Positions 38,101 through 48,317 of a DNA stretch of 64,000 bases are shown here, piece after piece. The DNA is taken from positions 675,001 through 739,000 of the forward strand of contig NC_051096.1 in the NCBI RefSeq assembly GCF_901709675.1, given 5' to 3'. Source of the stretch: Syngnathus acus (lineage: Eukaryota; Chordata; Actinopteri; Syngnathiformes; Syngnathidae). The translations under genes and the position numbers were made by a program. Position 1 is the first letter of the stretch. Each line of letters starts with the position of its first letter. Under the pieces are notes generated by a model. That model made no database searches and was not told where the DNA came from. It saw nothing but the letters and a program-made list of their open reading frames with translations.

Positions 38101-39122
38101 CGGGACATGTTGTTTGCTGATGATGCAGCATTGGCAACACACACTAAGGAACACCTGCAGACTCTTCTAGACCGGTTCAGCCAAGCATGTCAGGACTTCA
38201 ACCTGACCATCAGCCTAAACAAAACCAAGACAATGGGCCAGGGGACTACTGTCCCACCTTCCATCACCATCAACAACTACACACTGGAAGCTGTAAGCAG
38301 CTTTATCTATCTTGGGTCTACCATCACCTGCAATTTGTCAGTCGATGCCGAGGTCAGCAGCCGGATTGGGAAAGCAGCTTCTACCTTTGGAAAACTGACA
38401 CCCAGAGTATGGCAGAACAGCAAGCTCACCATCCATACAAAGGTGCAAGTGTACAGGGCCTGTGTCGTCAGTACACTCTTGTATGGCAGCGAAGCCTGGA
38501 CTCTTTATGCACATCAAGAGAGAAGGCTAAACTCTTTCCATCTGCGTTGCCTGAGACGCATACTGGGCATCACCTGGCGGGACAGGATCACAGACAGTGC
38601 AGTCCTGGAGAGTGCACAGCTCCCCACTATGCTCTCCCTGCTGAAGCAGCGGCGTCTCCGTTGGCTGGGCCATGTCCGTCGGATGAAAGATGGTCGTATG
38701 CCAAAGGACATCTTATATGCAGAGCTAAAATCAGGCAAAAGGCAAGTAGGCCGCCCACTGCTCCGCTACAAGGATGTCTGCAAACAAGACCTCAAATCCT
38801 TCAACATCAACCCAGCCATCTGGGAAGACGTCGCCCAGGATCGCCACAAATGGCAACAGGCTCTCCGAAACGGGCTGCAGACCTACGAAATCACCCTGGC
38901 TCAACATCGAGAAACGAAAAGGAAATTGAGGAAGCAGCAAGCCACCATGCCCCCACCTCCACCGGGTCTGGCCCACATCTGTAACATCTGTGGCCGTGTC
39001 TGCCTCTCACGGATAGGACTCACCAGCCACAGCAGACACTGTGCAAAGAACACCTAACCTCCAGACACAAGAAATCTATGGTCTTTCGAGACTGTGATGC
39101 CGATGATGATGACTGCTCCCAC
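35185..39122 (+). mobile_element. Full-length APE-type LINE with 11-bp TSD
   Basis: Body 35196-39111 is flanked by perfect copies of ACTGCTCCCAC (35185-35195, 39112-39122). Removing it restores the Tigger sequence seen at 60955-60990, so both boundaries are exact. The structure is a 5' UTR of about 720 bp, one long ORF, a 3' UTR of only 54 bp and a GATGCCGATGATGAT tail. The very short 3' UTR and GAT-repeat tail suggest the RTE superfamily. Perfect duplications, an intact ORF and a complete 5' region point to recent insertion. Confidence 0.9.
35917..39057 (+). CDS. Intact LINE polyprotein: endonuclease plus reverse transcriptase
   Basis: An uninterrupted 1046-codon ORF. Residues about 30-230 form an AP-type endonuclease (DISTLQETRLHG, VSVYAPTLSSP, LLGDFNARVGAD, DTDHSLVLCR) that would nick target DNA. 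Residues about 480-800 form the reverse transcriptase (KAPGTDGITAEVLK, NNYRGISLLSITGK, AFVDLTKAFDLVS, GVKQGCVLAPTLF, catalytic FADDAALAT, YLGSTI). The C-terminus has RRLRWLGHVRRM and ends with a CCHH finger (HICNICGRVCLSRIGLTSHS, then RHC). No stop or frameshift is present. The ATG at 35917 is the first in the open frame; a slightly later start is possible. It is most like RTE-superfamily LINEs; the exact clade is unsure. It is not a host gene. Confidence 0.92.
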   Translation: MTPGLSDNLQQISDVRKTAVINNELLKLRIDISTLQETRLHGSGSLKEKDYTFFWRGKPPEETREHGVGFAVRNTLLGAVVPPTGGSERILALCLNTSMGPVHLVSVYAPTLSSPQEIKERFYDELEATLKNIPSREQLYLLGDFNARVGADRDSWPSCLGHHGIGKLNENGQRLLEFCTYHHLCITNTYFQTKPIRKVSWRHPRSGHWHQLDLIITRTSDLRGILQTRSLHSAVCDTDHSLVLCRVKLQAKNLHRSKSKGAPRIDSSKTTDPTKATAFLCALEVSLHGPPQSSSAQRYWDGLRDAIHSTALSVFGKKQGKPNDWFNANLTTLAPILEEKRVALTNYKRTPNTKTLQTLRSSRGKLQQAARRCANDYWLQLCSNIQAAADTGNIRLMFDGIKKALGPSPRKIVPLKSASGETIAERSKQLDRWVEHYSELYARDNSVSDAALRHVGHLPVMEELDMEPTTEELSKAINSLPSGKAPGTDGITAEVLKCGKPALLHRLHKLLCLCWKEGSVPQDMRNANIVTLYKNKGDRSDCNNYRGISLLSITGKLFARVVLNRLQVLAEMLYPESQAGFRAGRSTLDMIFTLRQLQEKCREQHKPLYMAFVDLTKAFDLVSRSGLFQMVERIGCPPKLLSILQSLHTDMKGTVQYDGCTSESFNIRCGVKQGCVLAPTLFGIFFSLLLRQAFGTSTEGVYLHTRTDGKLFNLARLRAKTKIRPLTIRDMLFADDAALATHTKEHLQTLLDRFSQACQDFNLTISLNKTKTMGQGTTVPPSITINNYTLEAVSSFIYLGSTITCNLSVDAEVSSRIGKAASTFGKLTPRVWQNSKLTIHTKVQVYRACVVSTLLYGSEAWTLYAHQERRLNSFHLRCLRRILGITWRDRITDSAVLESAQLPTMLSLLKQRRLRWLGHVRRMKDGRMPKDILYAELKSGKRQVGRPLLRYKDVCKQDLKSFNINPAIWEDVAQDRHKWQQALRNGLQTYEITLAQHRETKRKLRKQQATMPPPPPGLAHICNICGRVCLSRIGLTSHSRHCAKNT

Positions 39123-39772
39123 TTGCTTTCTTTGGAGGCATGATTAGGGGTTAATACAATCCTCAAAGTAACGAAAATACAATAACAACGGAGTCAGTCG
39201 GCATCCGGGCCGCGCGGTCGGGTTTTCTCGGGTCCTCCCGGCTCATCTCGCGAGGTTCTACCTCCGACCGAAACAAAAAAATCTCGAATTTTTTGTTCGA
39301 ATTCCGATTTGTTCGACAACAGGACGTTCGAAAACCGAGGTTTGACTGTAAAATAAATAGATGCAGCTCACTGCTATTTGAGCTAATTTTAGAAAAGTCC
39401 TGCTGGCGACTCATGCGGTCCTCACGGGCGACCTGGTGCCCGCGGGCACCGTGTTGGTGACCCCTGGCCTATATAGACGTAATTTAGACGTCTATTTTCG
39501 GTCTGTAGAATAACCTAAAATAGATGTCTATATCAGGTTACAGAAATAACCAATTCACATGTACGGATCAATATGCTTGTTAAACACAAATCCAAACAAC
39601 TTCTGTATATTGTTTATACAACTTACAGCTGGTTCAGACTTTAAAATTTCGAAATATGATCATATTTGATGTTTTTAATTTAGACGTCTATTTTAGGTCT
39701 ATACCGAGACCAATTGTAGACGTCTAAATTAGGTCTATACAGACGTCTAATAGACGCCTATGGCTGACAGGG

Positions 39773-40219
39773 TTCTTTGAGGTTCTGATGCCGGGGGACG
39801 GTGTAATGATTCAAGATTCAAGATACAAAGCATTTATTGTCATATGTACAAAAGGAAAGCACTTTTTCTTTGTACAATGACATTCTTTCGCTGTCCGTTA
39901 ATGTGCCAGACAAGGTAAGGAGATTAAAAGAAGGTTAAAAAGTACAAAAAAACACAAAATATAAAAACCACAATATATATATATACAGTATATACAACTA
40001 CGAAGGTGAGGGATGTGCAATATAGGCTATTGCAAAAATGGCATTGTGCAACAGTTATGAGAGTTATAGTGAATGTACTGTTAAACAGGGGAGAATGCAG
40101 TGCAAAACAAAGTGAGTGTAAACAGTGTACAGTATAAAGTGCAGATCAGTGACTGACCATATGGTGGTGGATACTCGGCAGAGAGGGCAGCGGAGTCCGG
40201 TTGATTTTCTTTTTGTGTG
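39773..40219 (-). mobile_element. L2-like LINE 3' tail between copies A and B
   Basis: From 39808, GATTCAAGATTCAAGATAC then ATTTATTGTCATATGTAC is a LINE 3' tail on the minus strand, related to but different from the one at 16473. The first 35 bp (39773-39807) is sequence flanking copy A. A hAT at 40228 interrupts it; sequence to its right (41091-41537) shows nothing else recognisable. Confidence 0.55.
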
Positions 40220-41090
40220 GATTAATGCAGTGATCCCCAACCTTTTTTGCGCCACGGACCGGTTACGTGTCAGAAATATTTTATATAAATAAATAATACA
40301 TTTATATAACTAAATAATACATTTATATAAATAAATAAATAATACATTTATAATAAATATATGAATACGATGAAATAAAATGATACGACTGGCATAAAAA
40401 CAAGTATAAACAACATTAAAATAAAACTCACCATTACATTGAATTAGTGGGAGCACTGAGCTTGTTTCTCAGAAACGAGCCGGTCCCATCTAGGCGTAAT
40501 CGGAGACAATGACACCCGAAGTGGTTAAGGTTTGTCTTTTAATGCAGGATGCTTGGTCTCCATGTGCCGAAGCAGTTTTGAGGGCTTCATTGCCTCGTTA
40601 GCTAGCCTGTCGCCACATATTATGCAGAGTGGGCTTGGCGCGTCATAGTCTTTTAAATGCAGCTTTCCTTTTCTTAGAAGTCGTAGCCTCTTCTTCTTCC
40701 GTCTCCTCATTGGGCTTTTTTCCCTTTCCGAAGAAGCTTTCCAAACATCTCTGTTTCTTGCTCATTTTTGCTTGCTTCGCGGGCTCAACTGAGGTGACAT
40801 GTCACGTGACCGAGACGAGCGTCTTGACCTGAACCGACGGATGTAATTGGGAGAGAATCGCCAATTTTTTTATATTTTTCAAAATAAATACTTACTCATT
40901 TTTGCTAGCTTTGCGGGCTCGACTGGGGAAACATGTCACGTGACCGGGACGAGCGTCTTGACCTGAATTAATTGATCGTCGATTAAAACAATTTTTTTTT
41001 TTTTTCTGTGTGGCTTGGCGGCCCGGTACAAAGTGACCCACGGACCGGTACCGGTCTGCGGCCCGGTGGTTGGGGACCACTGGATTAATG
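40220..41090 (-). mobile_element. Non-autonomous hAT element, copy 2 (CAGTGATCCCCAACC)
   Basis: Body 40228-41082 with an 8-bp duplication GATTAATG (40220-40227, 41083-41090). Same family as 21248-22164. It keeps the BED-finger part of the transposase start (LCIICGDRLANEAMKPSKLL at 40710-40525) but has lost about 45 bp between the basic stretch and the finger. No catalytic region. Confidence 0.92.
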
Positions 41091-41537
41091 CATCCAACAA
41101 TGGAACATCTCTAGACTTGTACCTTCGGCATCCTTGAGTTTGGACTACAAAAGTCATTCAGAGTAATAAAGATGGTGGATTTGCAAAACCGTTTACCTTG
41201 TTTGGCAGTGCTGCCCCAAAGACTGTGACATAATAGTTAAAAATACGCAATTGAAAATGGATAAGATTGAACGGAGTAAAAATTATCCCTCAAACAGATG
41301 ATAAAATATCTGTGCAGCAACTGGAGGCAATACATTTTTCCACAATCCTGGGGACTCCAAGTGCTCAATAAAATGTATATAAAAGCTCAAAAGGTGGATT
41401 TTGCATGACATGTCTCCTTGAAATACATAATAGCCACATCAAATAGACCTCAGCTTGCTTGCTTCACTGCAACAAAGAGCGCTGCAAAGCTTGCTGAGAA
41501 GTTCCGCATTGCTTGAGAAATGGACGCATCATCCATA
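41091..41537. other. Non-coding sequence, nothing recognised
   Basis: No supported gene, RNA or repeat end. The sequence resumes at 44210-44302 after the hAT element and then meets copy B. Confidence 0.5.
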
Positions 41538-44217
41538 CGCTAGAACAGGGGTCTGCAACCTTTATTATCAAAAGAGCCATTTTGCCCCCTCGTCTGCCAA
41601 AAAAAAAATTGTAGATGAGCCGCACAAAATAACAGAACTTGTAAACTTTAAAAAGTTCTCATCTTTTTTTAATTTTAGCTGTTATAACCACTGAATACAA
41701 CAAAAAGTAGCCCACTTTAAAATAAAACATTTAGCTGAGCTTTAAAAATAAACATAAAATTAGGACCGTCCTTGACAAGTCCATGTCAGTGCTCTCTCGT
41801 CCTCTTCTGGTTTTTTGCTCAGCCAGCAATAAACTGAAGCACCTGAACATACAAAAAAAAATCTACATCAGCTCGGAGTCAGATTTTTTTTTCCAGGAAA
41901 AGTAATAGCTTATTAAATTATATTCAATTCTTACCTGTTTAATGTGACTTCTGTGTCTGAACTTCGCTGCAGATCTTCCCTATGTCAGGGCTGTAGGATG
42001 AGACTTTGATCTTCATACAAGCCTGCAGGCTCTCATCTACGAGGCGAGAACGGTGTTTGTTCTTTATGAAGTTCATGCTTGAGAACAATTGCTCGCATAA
42101 GTATGTTGAGCCAAAGATGGACAAGACTCCAAATGCATACTTTTTCATGTTAATATACGTGTCAGGAATGGCACTCCATGTTTCAAAAACAAGTTTGTCG
42201 GGGTGGGGGAGTTTCTCCATATCACTCCATTTGTGCTCTTTAACGAGTGTAGCCTTCTGACGGGCGACTTCTTCAATATCCGCCGTCAGTGATTTGAACT
42301 TATTTACCCATAAATCTTTATCCGCTGTGTCGGCCAGTTCAATTTCTAGATCAGGCTTACTTACTCCGGTGAATACAACTGTGTTCAGCAGGAATGGGTC
42401 GATGTCCAGCGGTGTGACAGGGAAAGAGAGGGTAGGCTTCTCCTTTCTGAAATCACTGAATCTTTCTCCAAATGCAGCTTGCATTGTAATGATGGCACGG
42501 TGGAAATAATCATAATTTATTTGATTGTTCGCTTCTTTGAACTCTCTTAGGGAGGGAAAGTGAGAGAGCGTACCTTTTTGTGCATCTCTTGCGAACACTG
42601 TCATCTTGCGCTCAAATGCCAAAACATCTTCCAGCATCTGCAGGGCTGTGCTTCCCTTTCCTTGGAGATTTTTATTCAGCGTGTTCAAGTGACTTGTCAT
42701 ATCCACCATGAAGTAGAACTTACTCAGCCAATCAAGGTCTTCCAGTTCAGGATAGCTGAGGCCTTTGCTTTCCAAGAAGGTTTTCACATGCTCCAGACAG
42801 GTAGCGAAGCGTTTTAGCACCTCTCCCCTGGACAGCCACCGGACTTTGTTGTGCAGCAGGAGATCCGAATACGCATGGTCGACTTCTTCTAACAATGAAC
42901 AAAACTGTCGGTGGCTTAACCCGTTCGCAATTATTTTGTTCACTATCTTGATAACGAGGTTCATCACTTCCACACAGTCAGGGGGGAAAGTTTGCTTCTT
43001 GGTGGATGATGCAGTGAAACGTCATGAGCTCTCGATCCAGTAACTTTTGAAGCAAATTCACAAAGCCCTTATGAACTCCTCTCATGCTGGGTGCCCCATC
43101 AGTAGACACTGACACCAGGTGAGTGGTGTTTATTCCTTTCGCTTCTAGACAACTCAAAACAGCATCACAAATGTCCTGCCCTCGTGTTTGGCCCTTTAGT
43201 GGTATGAGTTCAATCAGTTCTTCCTGCGGCCCATCAGAGTTTACATATCTGCATAACAGTGCTATCTGCTCAACATCGTTTACATCACTTGATTCATCAC
43301 AGGCAATTGAAAATGCTTGAGCTGAATTGATGTCAACAATTTGCTTATCGCTGATGTTTTCTGCCATTTTAATGGTCCTGTCTCTGACGGTCTTTGCGGA
43401 GAGAGGCATTTCTCTAATTTTCTGAATAATTTCCCTTTTGCCTTTAAAGTCGGAGAATAGATGCTCTGATATTTTCATGAACGACTCCTTCATATACTCT
43501 CCATCTGTGAACGGCTTCCCCCTCTTTACGATCTCCAGAGCTGCCACAAAGCTAGCAGTGCTAGTTGACTGTGGAGAACTGATTCACTTCTTGAAAGATA
43601 GTTTGCGCTCTTCAGCTTTTTGTAGCAGTTCCGAAATTGCTCTCTTTCGCTCAGCCTCGGTTGAGTGTTTTTCAGCGAATGCTAAGTGTTTGTTTTGAAA
43701 ATGTCTTTCAATGTTACATTTTTTGTTGTTCGATATTTTCTCAACATATATCAAGCATACAGGTAAGCCAGCGTCGTTGGCGGTGAATGCAAATAAATAA
43801 GTCTACGCTGAATTAAACTCTCTATTTTCTTCCGAAACTTTCCTTTTTTTTTTTTTTATGGCTATTCAGGGTTCACAACTTCGCACACAGGTTCGCACGG
43901 GTTCACACCTTCTAAAAGCTGCCAGCTGGTAAAGGCGCGAGATGTTGACGTTGATGTGACGTAGCCTATATTTTGATGACAAATTATGAATTAGAAATAG
44001 GTCTAGCTTTTTAAAAATTGGATCGTATCAACTCAAACTCCAAGATAACTGCGCAACAAAATAAACTAATAATATGTGAATACAAATGAATTAAGAAATA
44101 CTCTTTATTTATGTTCGTTTTTTTTTTTTTTTGTCAAGGCCAAAGGGAGCCGCTATAAGGAGGCTGAAGAGCCGCATGCGGCTCCGGAGCCGCAGGTTGC
44201 CGACCCCTGCACTAGAA
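41538..44217 (-). mobile_element. hAT element with nearly complete transposase (CAGGGGTCTGCAACC)
   Basis: Body 41546-44209 (2.66 kb) with ends CAGGGGTCTGCAACC...GGTTGCCGACCCCTG and 8-bp flanks CGCTAGAA / CACTAGAA (7 of 8 match). The minus strand carries most of a ZBED5/GTF2IRD2-like transposase. Subterminal GAGCCGCATGCGGCTC is shared with the hAT at 27473. This is the most complete hAT in the window and a plausible past source of activity for shorter elements with similar ends. Confidence 0.9.
41939..43770 (-). pseudogene. hAT transposase (ZBED5/GTF2IRD2-like), broken
   Basis: Read from about 43770 downward: a BED-type finger remnant (CNIERHFQNKHLAF), a TGA stop near 43590, then a long frame (43547-42978) with SIACDESSDVNDVEQIAL, VSVSTDGAPSMRGVHKG and TFHCIIHQEA. 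These contain the conserved catalytic acidic residues of the hAT RNase-H fold. One frameshift at about 42975 leads into 42973-41939, with VRWLSRGEVLKR, the helical insertion and the C-terminal dimerisation motif YLCEQLFSSMNFIKNKHRSR. One stop and one frameshift separate it from a full-length protein of roughly 600 residues. Confidence 0.9.
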
Positions 44218-44660
44218 TCTTCATTGAATCCCTCATCAAGAGGCACAACTCCAGGATGTATTTTTGTCTTCCGAGGCGAAATAATAAATTCTTGAAACTG
44301 TTCCCTGTCAGCCATAGACGTCTATTAGACGTCTGGTCTATGTATAGACCTAATTTAGATGTCTAAAATTTGTCTCGGTATAGACCTAAAATAGACGTCT
44401 AAATTAAGAACATCAAATATGAGCATATTTCGAAATTTTAAAGTCTCAACCAGCTGTGAGTTATATAAATAATGTACAGAAATTAGTTAGATTTGTGTTT
44501 AACAAGCATATTGATCCGTACATGTGAATTGGTTATTTCTGTAACCTGATACAGATGTCTATTTTAGGTTATTTTATAGACCTAAAATAGATGTCTAAAT
44601 TAGGTCTATATATAGACCTAAAATAGATGTCTAAATTAGGTCTATATTTAGACCTAAAAT

Positions 44661-47600
44661 AGAGGACAAACCCCTCCACCACGGTAAGGTGACGACTCAG
44701 TGAGTTGTCACCTTACCGTGGTGGAGGGGTTTGCGTGTCCCAATGATCCTCGGAGACATTTTGTCTGGGGCTTCATGCCCCTGGTAGGGTCACCCATGGC
44801 AAAAGGGTCCTAGGTGAGGGGCCAGACAAAGCACGGCTCAAAAAAACCCTTATGATGAAAAATATATATGGACTCAGATTACTCTCGCCCGGACGCGGGT
44901 CACCGGGGCCCCCCTCTGGAGCCAGGCCTGGAGGTGGGACTCGGAGGCGAGCGTCTGGTGGCCGGGCCTTCGCCCATGGGGAAACGTGGGTCCCCCTTCC
45001 CATGGGCTCACCACCTGTGGGTGGGGTCAAAGGGGTCGGGTGCAATGTAAGCTGGGCGGCGGCCAAAGGCAGGGAACTTGGCGGTCAGATCCCCGGCTGC
45101 AGAAGCTGGCTCTAGGGACATGGAATGTCACCTCTCTGGCTGGAAAGGAGCCCGAGCTGGTGTGCGAGGCAGAAAAGTTCCGACTAGACATTGTCGGACT
45201 TGCCTCCACTCACAGTTTGGGTTCCGGTACAAGCCCTCTCGAGAGGGGCTGGACTCTCTTCCACTTTGGAGTTGCCCACGGTGAGAGGCGTCGAGCAGGT
45301 GTGGGTATACTCATTGCCCCCCAGCTGGGCGCCTGCACATTGGGGTTCACCCCGGTGAATGAGAGGGTAGCCTCCCTCCGCCTTCGGGTGGGAGGACGGG
45401 TCCTGACTGTTGTTTGTGTCTATGCACCAAACAGCAGCTCAGAGTACCCACCCTTTTTGGAGTCCTTGGAGGAAGTGCTGGAGAGCGCTCCTTCTGGGGA
45501 CTCCATCGTTCTACTGGGTGACTTCAATGCTCACGTGGGCAATGACAGTGAGACCTGGAAGGGCGTGATTGGGAGGAACGGCCCCCCCGATCTGAACCCG
45601 AGCGGTGTTCTATTATTGGACTTCTGTGCTCGACATGGATTGTCAATAATGAACACCATGTTCCAACGTGTGCACTTGGCACCAGGACACCCTAGGCCGC
45701 AGTTCGATGATCAACTTTGTAGTCGTGTCATCGGCCACATGTTTTGGAAACTCGGGTGAAGAGAGGGGCGGAGCTGTCAACTGATCACCACCTGGTGGTG
45801 GGTTGGCTCCGATGGTGGGGGAAGATGCCGGTCCGACCTGGCAGGCCCAAACGTACTGTGAGGGTTTGCTGGGAACGTCTGGCAGAATCCCCTGTCAGGA
45901 AGAGCTTCAACTCCCACCTCCGGCAGAGCTTTTCCCACGTCCCGGAGGAGGTGGGGGACATTGAGTCCGAGTGGACCATGTTCCGTGCCTCCATTGTTGA
46001 GGCAGCCGACCGGAGCTGTGGCCGTAAGGTGGTTGGTGCCTGTCGTGGCGGCAATCCCTGAACCCTCTGGTGGACACCGGCGGTAAGGGATGCCGTCAAG
46101 CTGAAGAAGGAGTCCTATCGGGCCGTTTTGGCCTCTGGGACTCCGGAGGCAGCCGACAGGTACTGGATGGCCGAGCGGAACGCGGCTTCGGCGGTTGCTG
46201 AGGCAAAAACCCGGGCGTGGGAGGAGTTTGGCGAGGCCATGGAGAACGACTTCCGGACGGCTTCGAGGAAATTCTGGTCCACCATCCGGCGTCTCAGGAA
46301 GGGGAAGCAGTGCACCATCAACACTGTTTACAGTGGAGATGGCTTGCTGCTGACCTCGACTCGGGACGTCGTGAGTCGGTGGGGAGAATACTTCGAAGAC
46401 CTCCTCAAATCCACCGACACGCCTTCCATTGTGAAAGAAGGGCCTGGAGACTCTGAGGCGGACTCTCCAATCTCTGGGGTCGAAGTCACTGAGGTAGTTA
46501 AAAAACTCCTCGGGGGCAAGGCCCCAAGGGTGGATGAGATCCGCCCAGAGTTTTTAAAGGCCCTGGATGTTGTGGGGCTGTCATGGCTGACACGCCTCTA
46601 CAGCATTGCGTGGACATCGGGGACGGTGCCTCTGGATTGGCAGACAGGGGTGGTGGTTCCCCTCTTTAAGAAGGGGGACCGGAGGGTGTGTTCCAATTAC
46701 AGGGGAATCACACTCCTGAGCCTCCCTGGTAAGGTCTATTCAGGGGTGCTGGAGAGGAGGGTCCGTCGGGAGTTCGAACCTCGGATTCAGAAGGAGCAGT
46801 GTGGCTTTCATCCAACAGTGGACCAGCTCTACACCCTTGGCAGGATCCTCGAGGGGGCATGGGAGTTCGCTCAACCAGTCCACATGTGTTTTGTGGACTT
46901 AGAGAAGGCGTTCGACCGTGTCCCTCGGGAGGTTCTGTGGAGGGTGCTTCGGGAGTACGGGGCGCTGAGCCAACTGATAAGGGCGGTTCGGTCCCTGTAT
47001 CACCGATGCCGGAGTTTGGTCCGCATTTCCGGCAGTAAGTCAGATTCGTTCCCAGTGAGGGTTGGACTCCGCCAAGGCTGCCCTTTGTCACCGATTCTGT
47101 TCATAACTTTTATGTACAGAATTTCTAGGCGCAGCCGAGGCGTTGAGGGTGTCCGGTTTGGGGACCTCAGCATTGCGTCTCTGCTTTTTGCAGACGACGT
47201 GGTGCTGTTGGCTTCTTCAAGCCGTGATCTCCAGCTCTCACTGGAGCGGTTCGCAGCCGAGTGTGAAGCGGTCGGGATGAGGGTCAGCACCTCCAAATCC
47301 GAGTCCATGGTCCTCGGTCGTAAAAGGGTGGAATGCCCTCTCCGGATCGGGGATGAGATCCTGCCCCAAGTGGAGGAGTTCAAGTATCTTGGGGTCTTGT
47401 TCACAAGTGAGGGCAGGATGGAGAGCGAGATCGACAGGCGGATTGATGCAGCATCGGCAGTAATGCGGACTCTGTACCGGTCCGTCGTGGTGAAGAGAAA
47501 GCTGAGCTAAAAGGCAAAGCTCTCAACTTACCGGTCGATCTACGCTCCTACCCTCACCTATGGTCACCAGCTATGGGTCGTGACCGAAAGAATGAGATCC

Positions 47601-48017
47601 CGGATACAAGCGGCCGAAATGAGTTTCCTCCGCAGGGTGTCCGGGCTCTCCCTTAGAGATAAAGTGAGAAGCTTGGTCATCCGGGAGGGACTCGGAGTAG
47701 AGCCGCTGCTCCTCCACGTTGAGAGGAGCCAGATGAGGTGGCTCGGGCACCTCATCAGGATGCCTCCTGGACGCCTCCCTGGGGAGGTGTTCCGGGCATG
47801 TCCCACCGGTAGGAGACCCCGTAGACGACCCAGGACGCGCTGGAGAGACTATATCTCTCAGCTGGCCTGGGAACGCCTTGGGATCCCCCGGGATGAGCTG
47901 GATGAAGTGGCTGGGGAGAGGTAAGTCTGGGAGTCCCTCCTAAAGCTGCTGCCCCCGCAACCCAACCCTGGATAAGCGGAAGAAAATGGATGGATGGATG
48001 GATGGATAGATGACAAA
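44661..48017 (+). mobile_element. APE-type LINE, second copy, degraded
   Basis: Body 44671-48006, same family as 10691-14059, with an imperfect duplication TAGAGGACAAA / TAGATGACAAA at the edges. The 3' end is GGAAGAAAATGGATGGATGG. The first 59 bp is a near-perfect hairpin (CCCCTCCACCACGGTAAGGT pairing with ACCTTACCGTGGTGGAGGGG), longer than at the other copy. Confidence 0.85.
44986..47924 (+). pseudogene. LINE endonuclease/reverse transcriptase, several breaks
   Basis: Same protein as 13901-10723. The endonuclease frame (44986-45759) is good to MNTMFQ, where a short deletion shifts it. The second frame (45744-46061) stops at a CGA-to-TGA change. The third (46128-47510) carries YRGITLLSLPGK, VDLEKAFDRVPR, GLRQGCPLSPILF and FADDVVLLA, has lost a few residues after CGFHP, and ends at a TAA near 47508. 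A last part (47580-47924) keeps RWLGHLIRMPPGRLPGEVFR. Clearly inactive, and more decayed than the first copy. Confidence 0.88.
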
Positions 48018-48317
48018 TGTAAATCCATTAAATATGGAATATTAAACCCTAAACCAGCTGTAGGTTGTATAAATAATGAACAGAGGTTGCATTGCTTTGT
48101 TTTAAACGACCATTGATCCGGGTGAAGTGTGGTTATTTCTGTAACCTGATCGCCGTCTATATCAGGTCTATATGTAGACCTAATTTAGATGTCTATTTTA
48201 GGTCTATAGAATGACCTAAAATAGATGTCTATTTTAGGTCTACACATAGATCTAAAATAGACGACAAAATTAAATCCATCAAATATGAAATATTAAACCC
48301 AAAACCATTCTGTAAGT

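Larger units (their letters stand above)
34561..39350 (+). mobile_element. Tigger/pogo-like element, split by a LINE
   Basis: Left tip CAGTCAAACCTTAG at 34563 and right tip CGAGGTTTGACTG ending at 39348, flanked by TA. Other copies are at 52698-53335 and 60727-61408. The interior of the LINE-free copies contains ATGCCTCCAAAGAAAGCAAG, encoding MPPKKAS, the usual start of Tigger transposases, with nothing after it. Here that segment is cut by the LINE at 35196. A 185-bp unit rich in GCGCAACTGCAGCGCACC is present twice in tandem (from about 34736 and 34921), but once in the other copies. Confidence 0.8.
33293..39466. mobile_element. hAT element (CAGGGGTCACCAACC) with duplicated left tip
   Basis: Left end CAGGGGTCACCAACCTTTC at 33293, right end GTGTTGGTGACCCCTG at 39451-39466. 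The first 55 bp are present twice in tandem (33293-33347, 33348-33402). The flanks ATCTAATG and GCCTATAT do not match. Most of its length is later insertions: a hAT (33515-34553), a Tigger-like element (34563-39348) and a LINE (35196-39111). No transposase of its own is visible, so it was a short non-autonomous element. Confidence 0.75.

Noticed and set aside
35917-39057. The longest ORF as a host gene
   Set aside because: Endonuclease and reverse transcriptase motifs, a GAT-repeat tail and 11-bp target duplications show that it is a LINE.
44210-44302. Open stretch (RIFIESLIKRHNSRMYF) left of copy B as an exon
   Set aside because: No splice sites and no recognisable family; length is compatible with chance.
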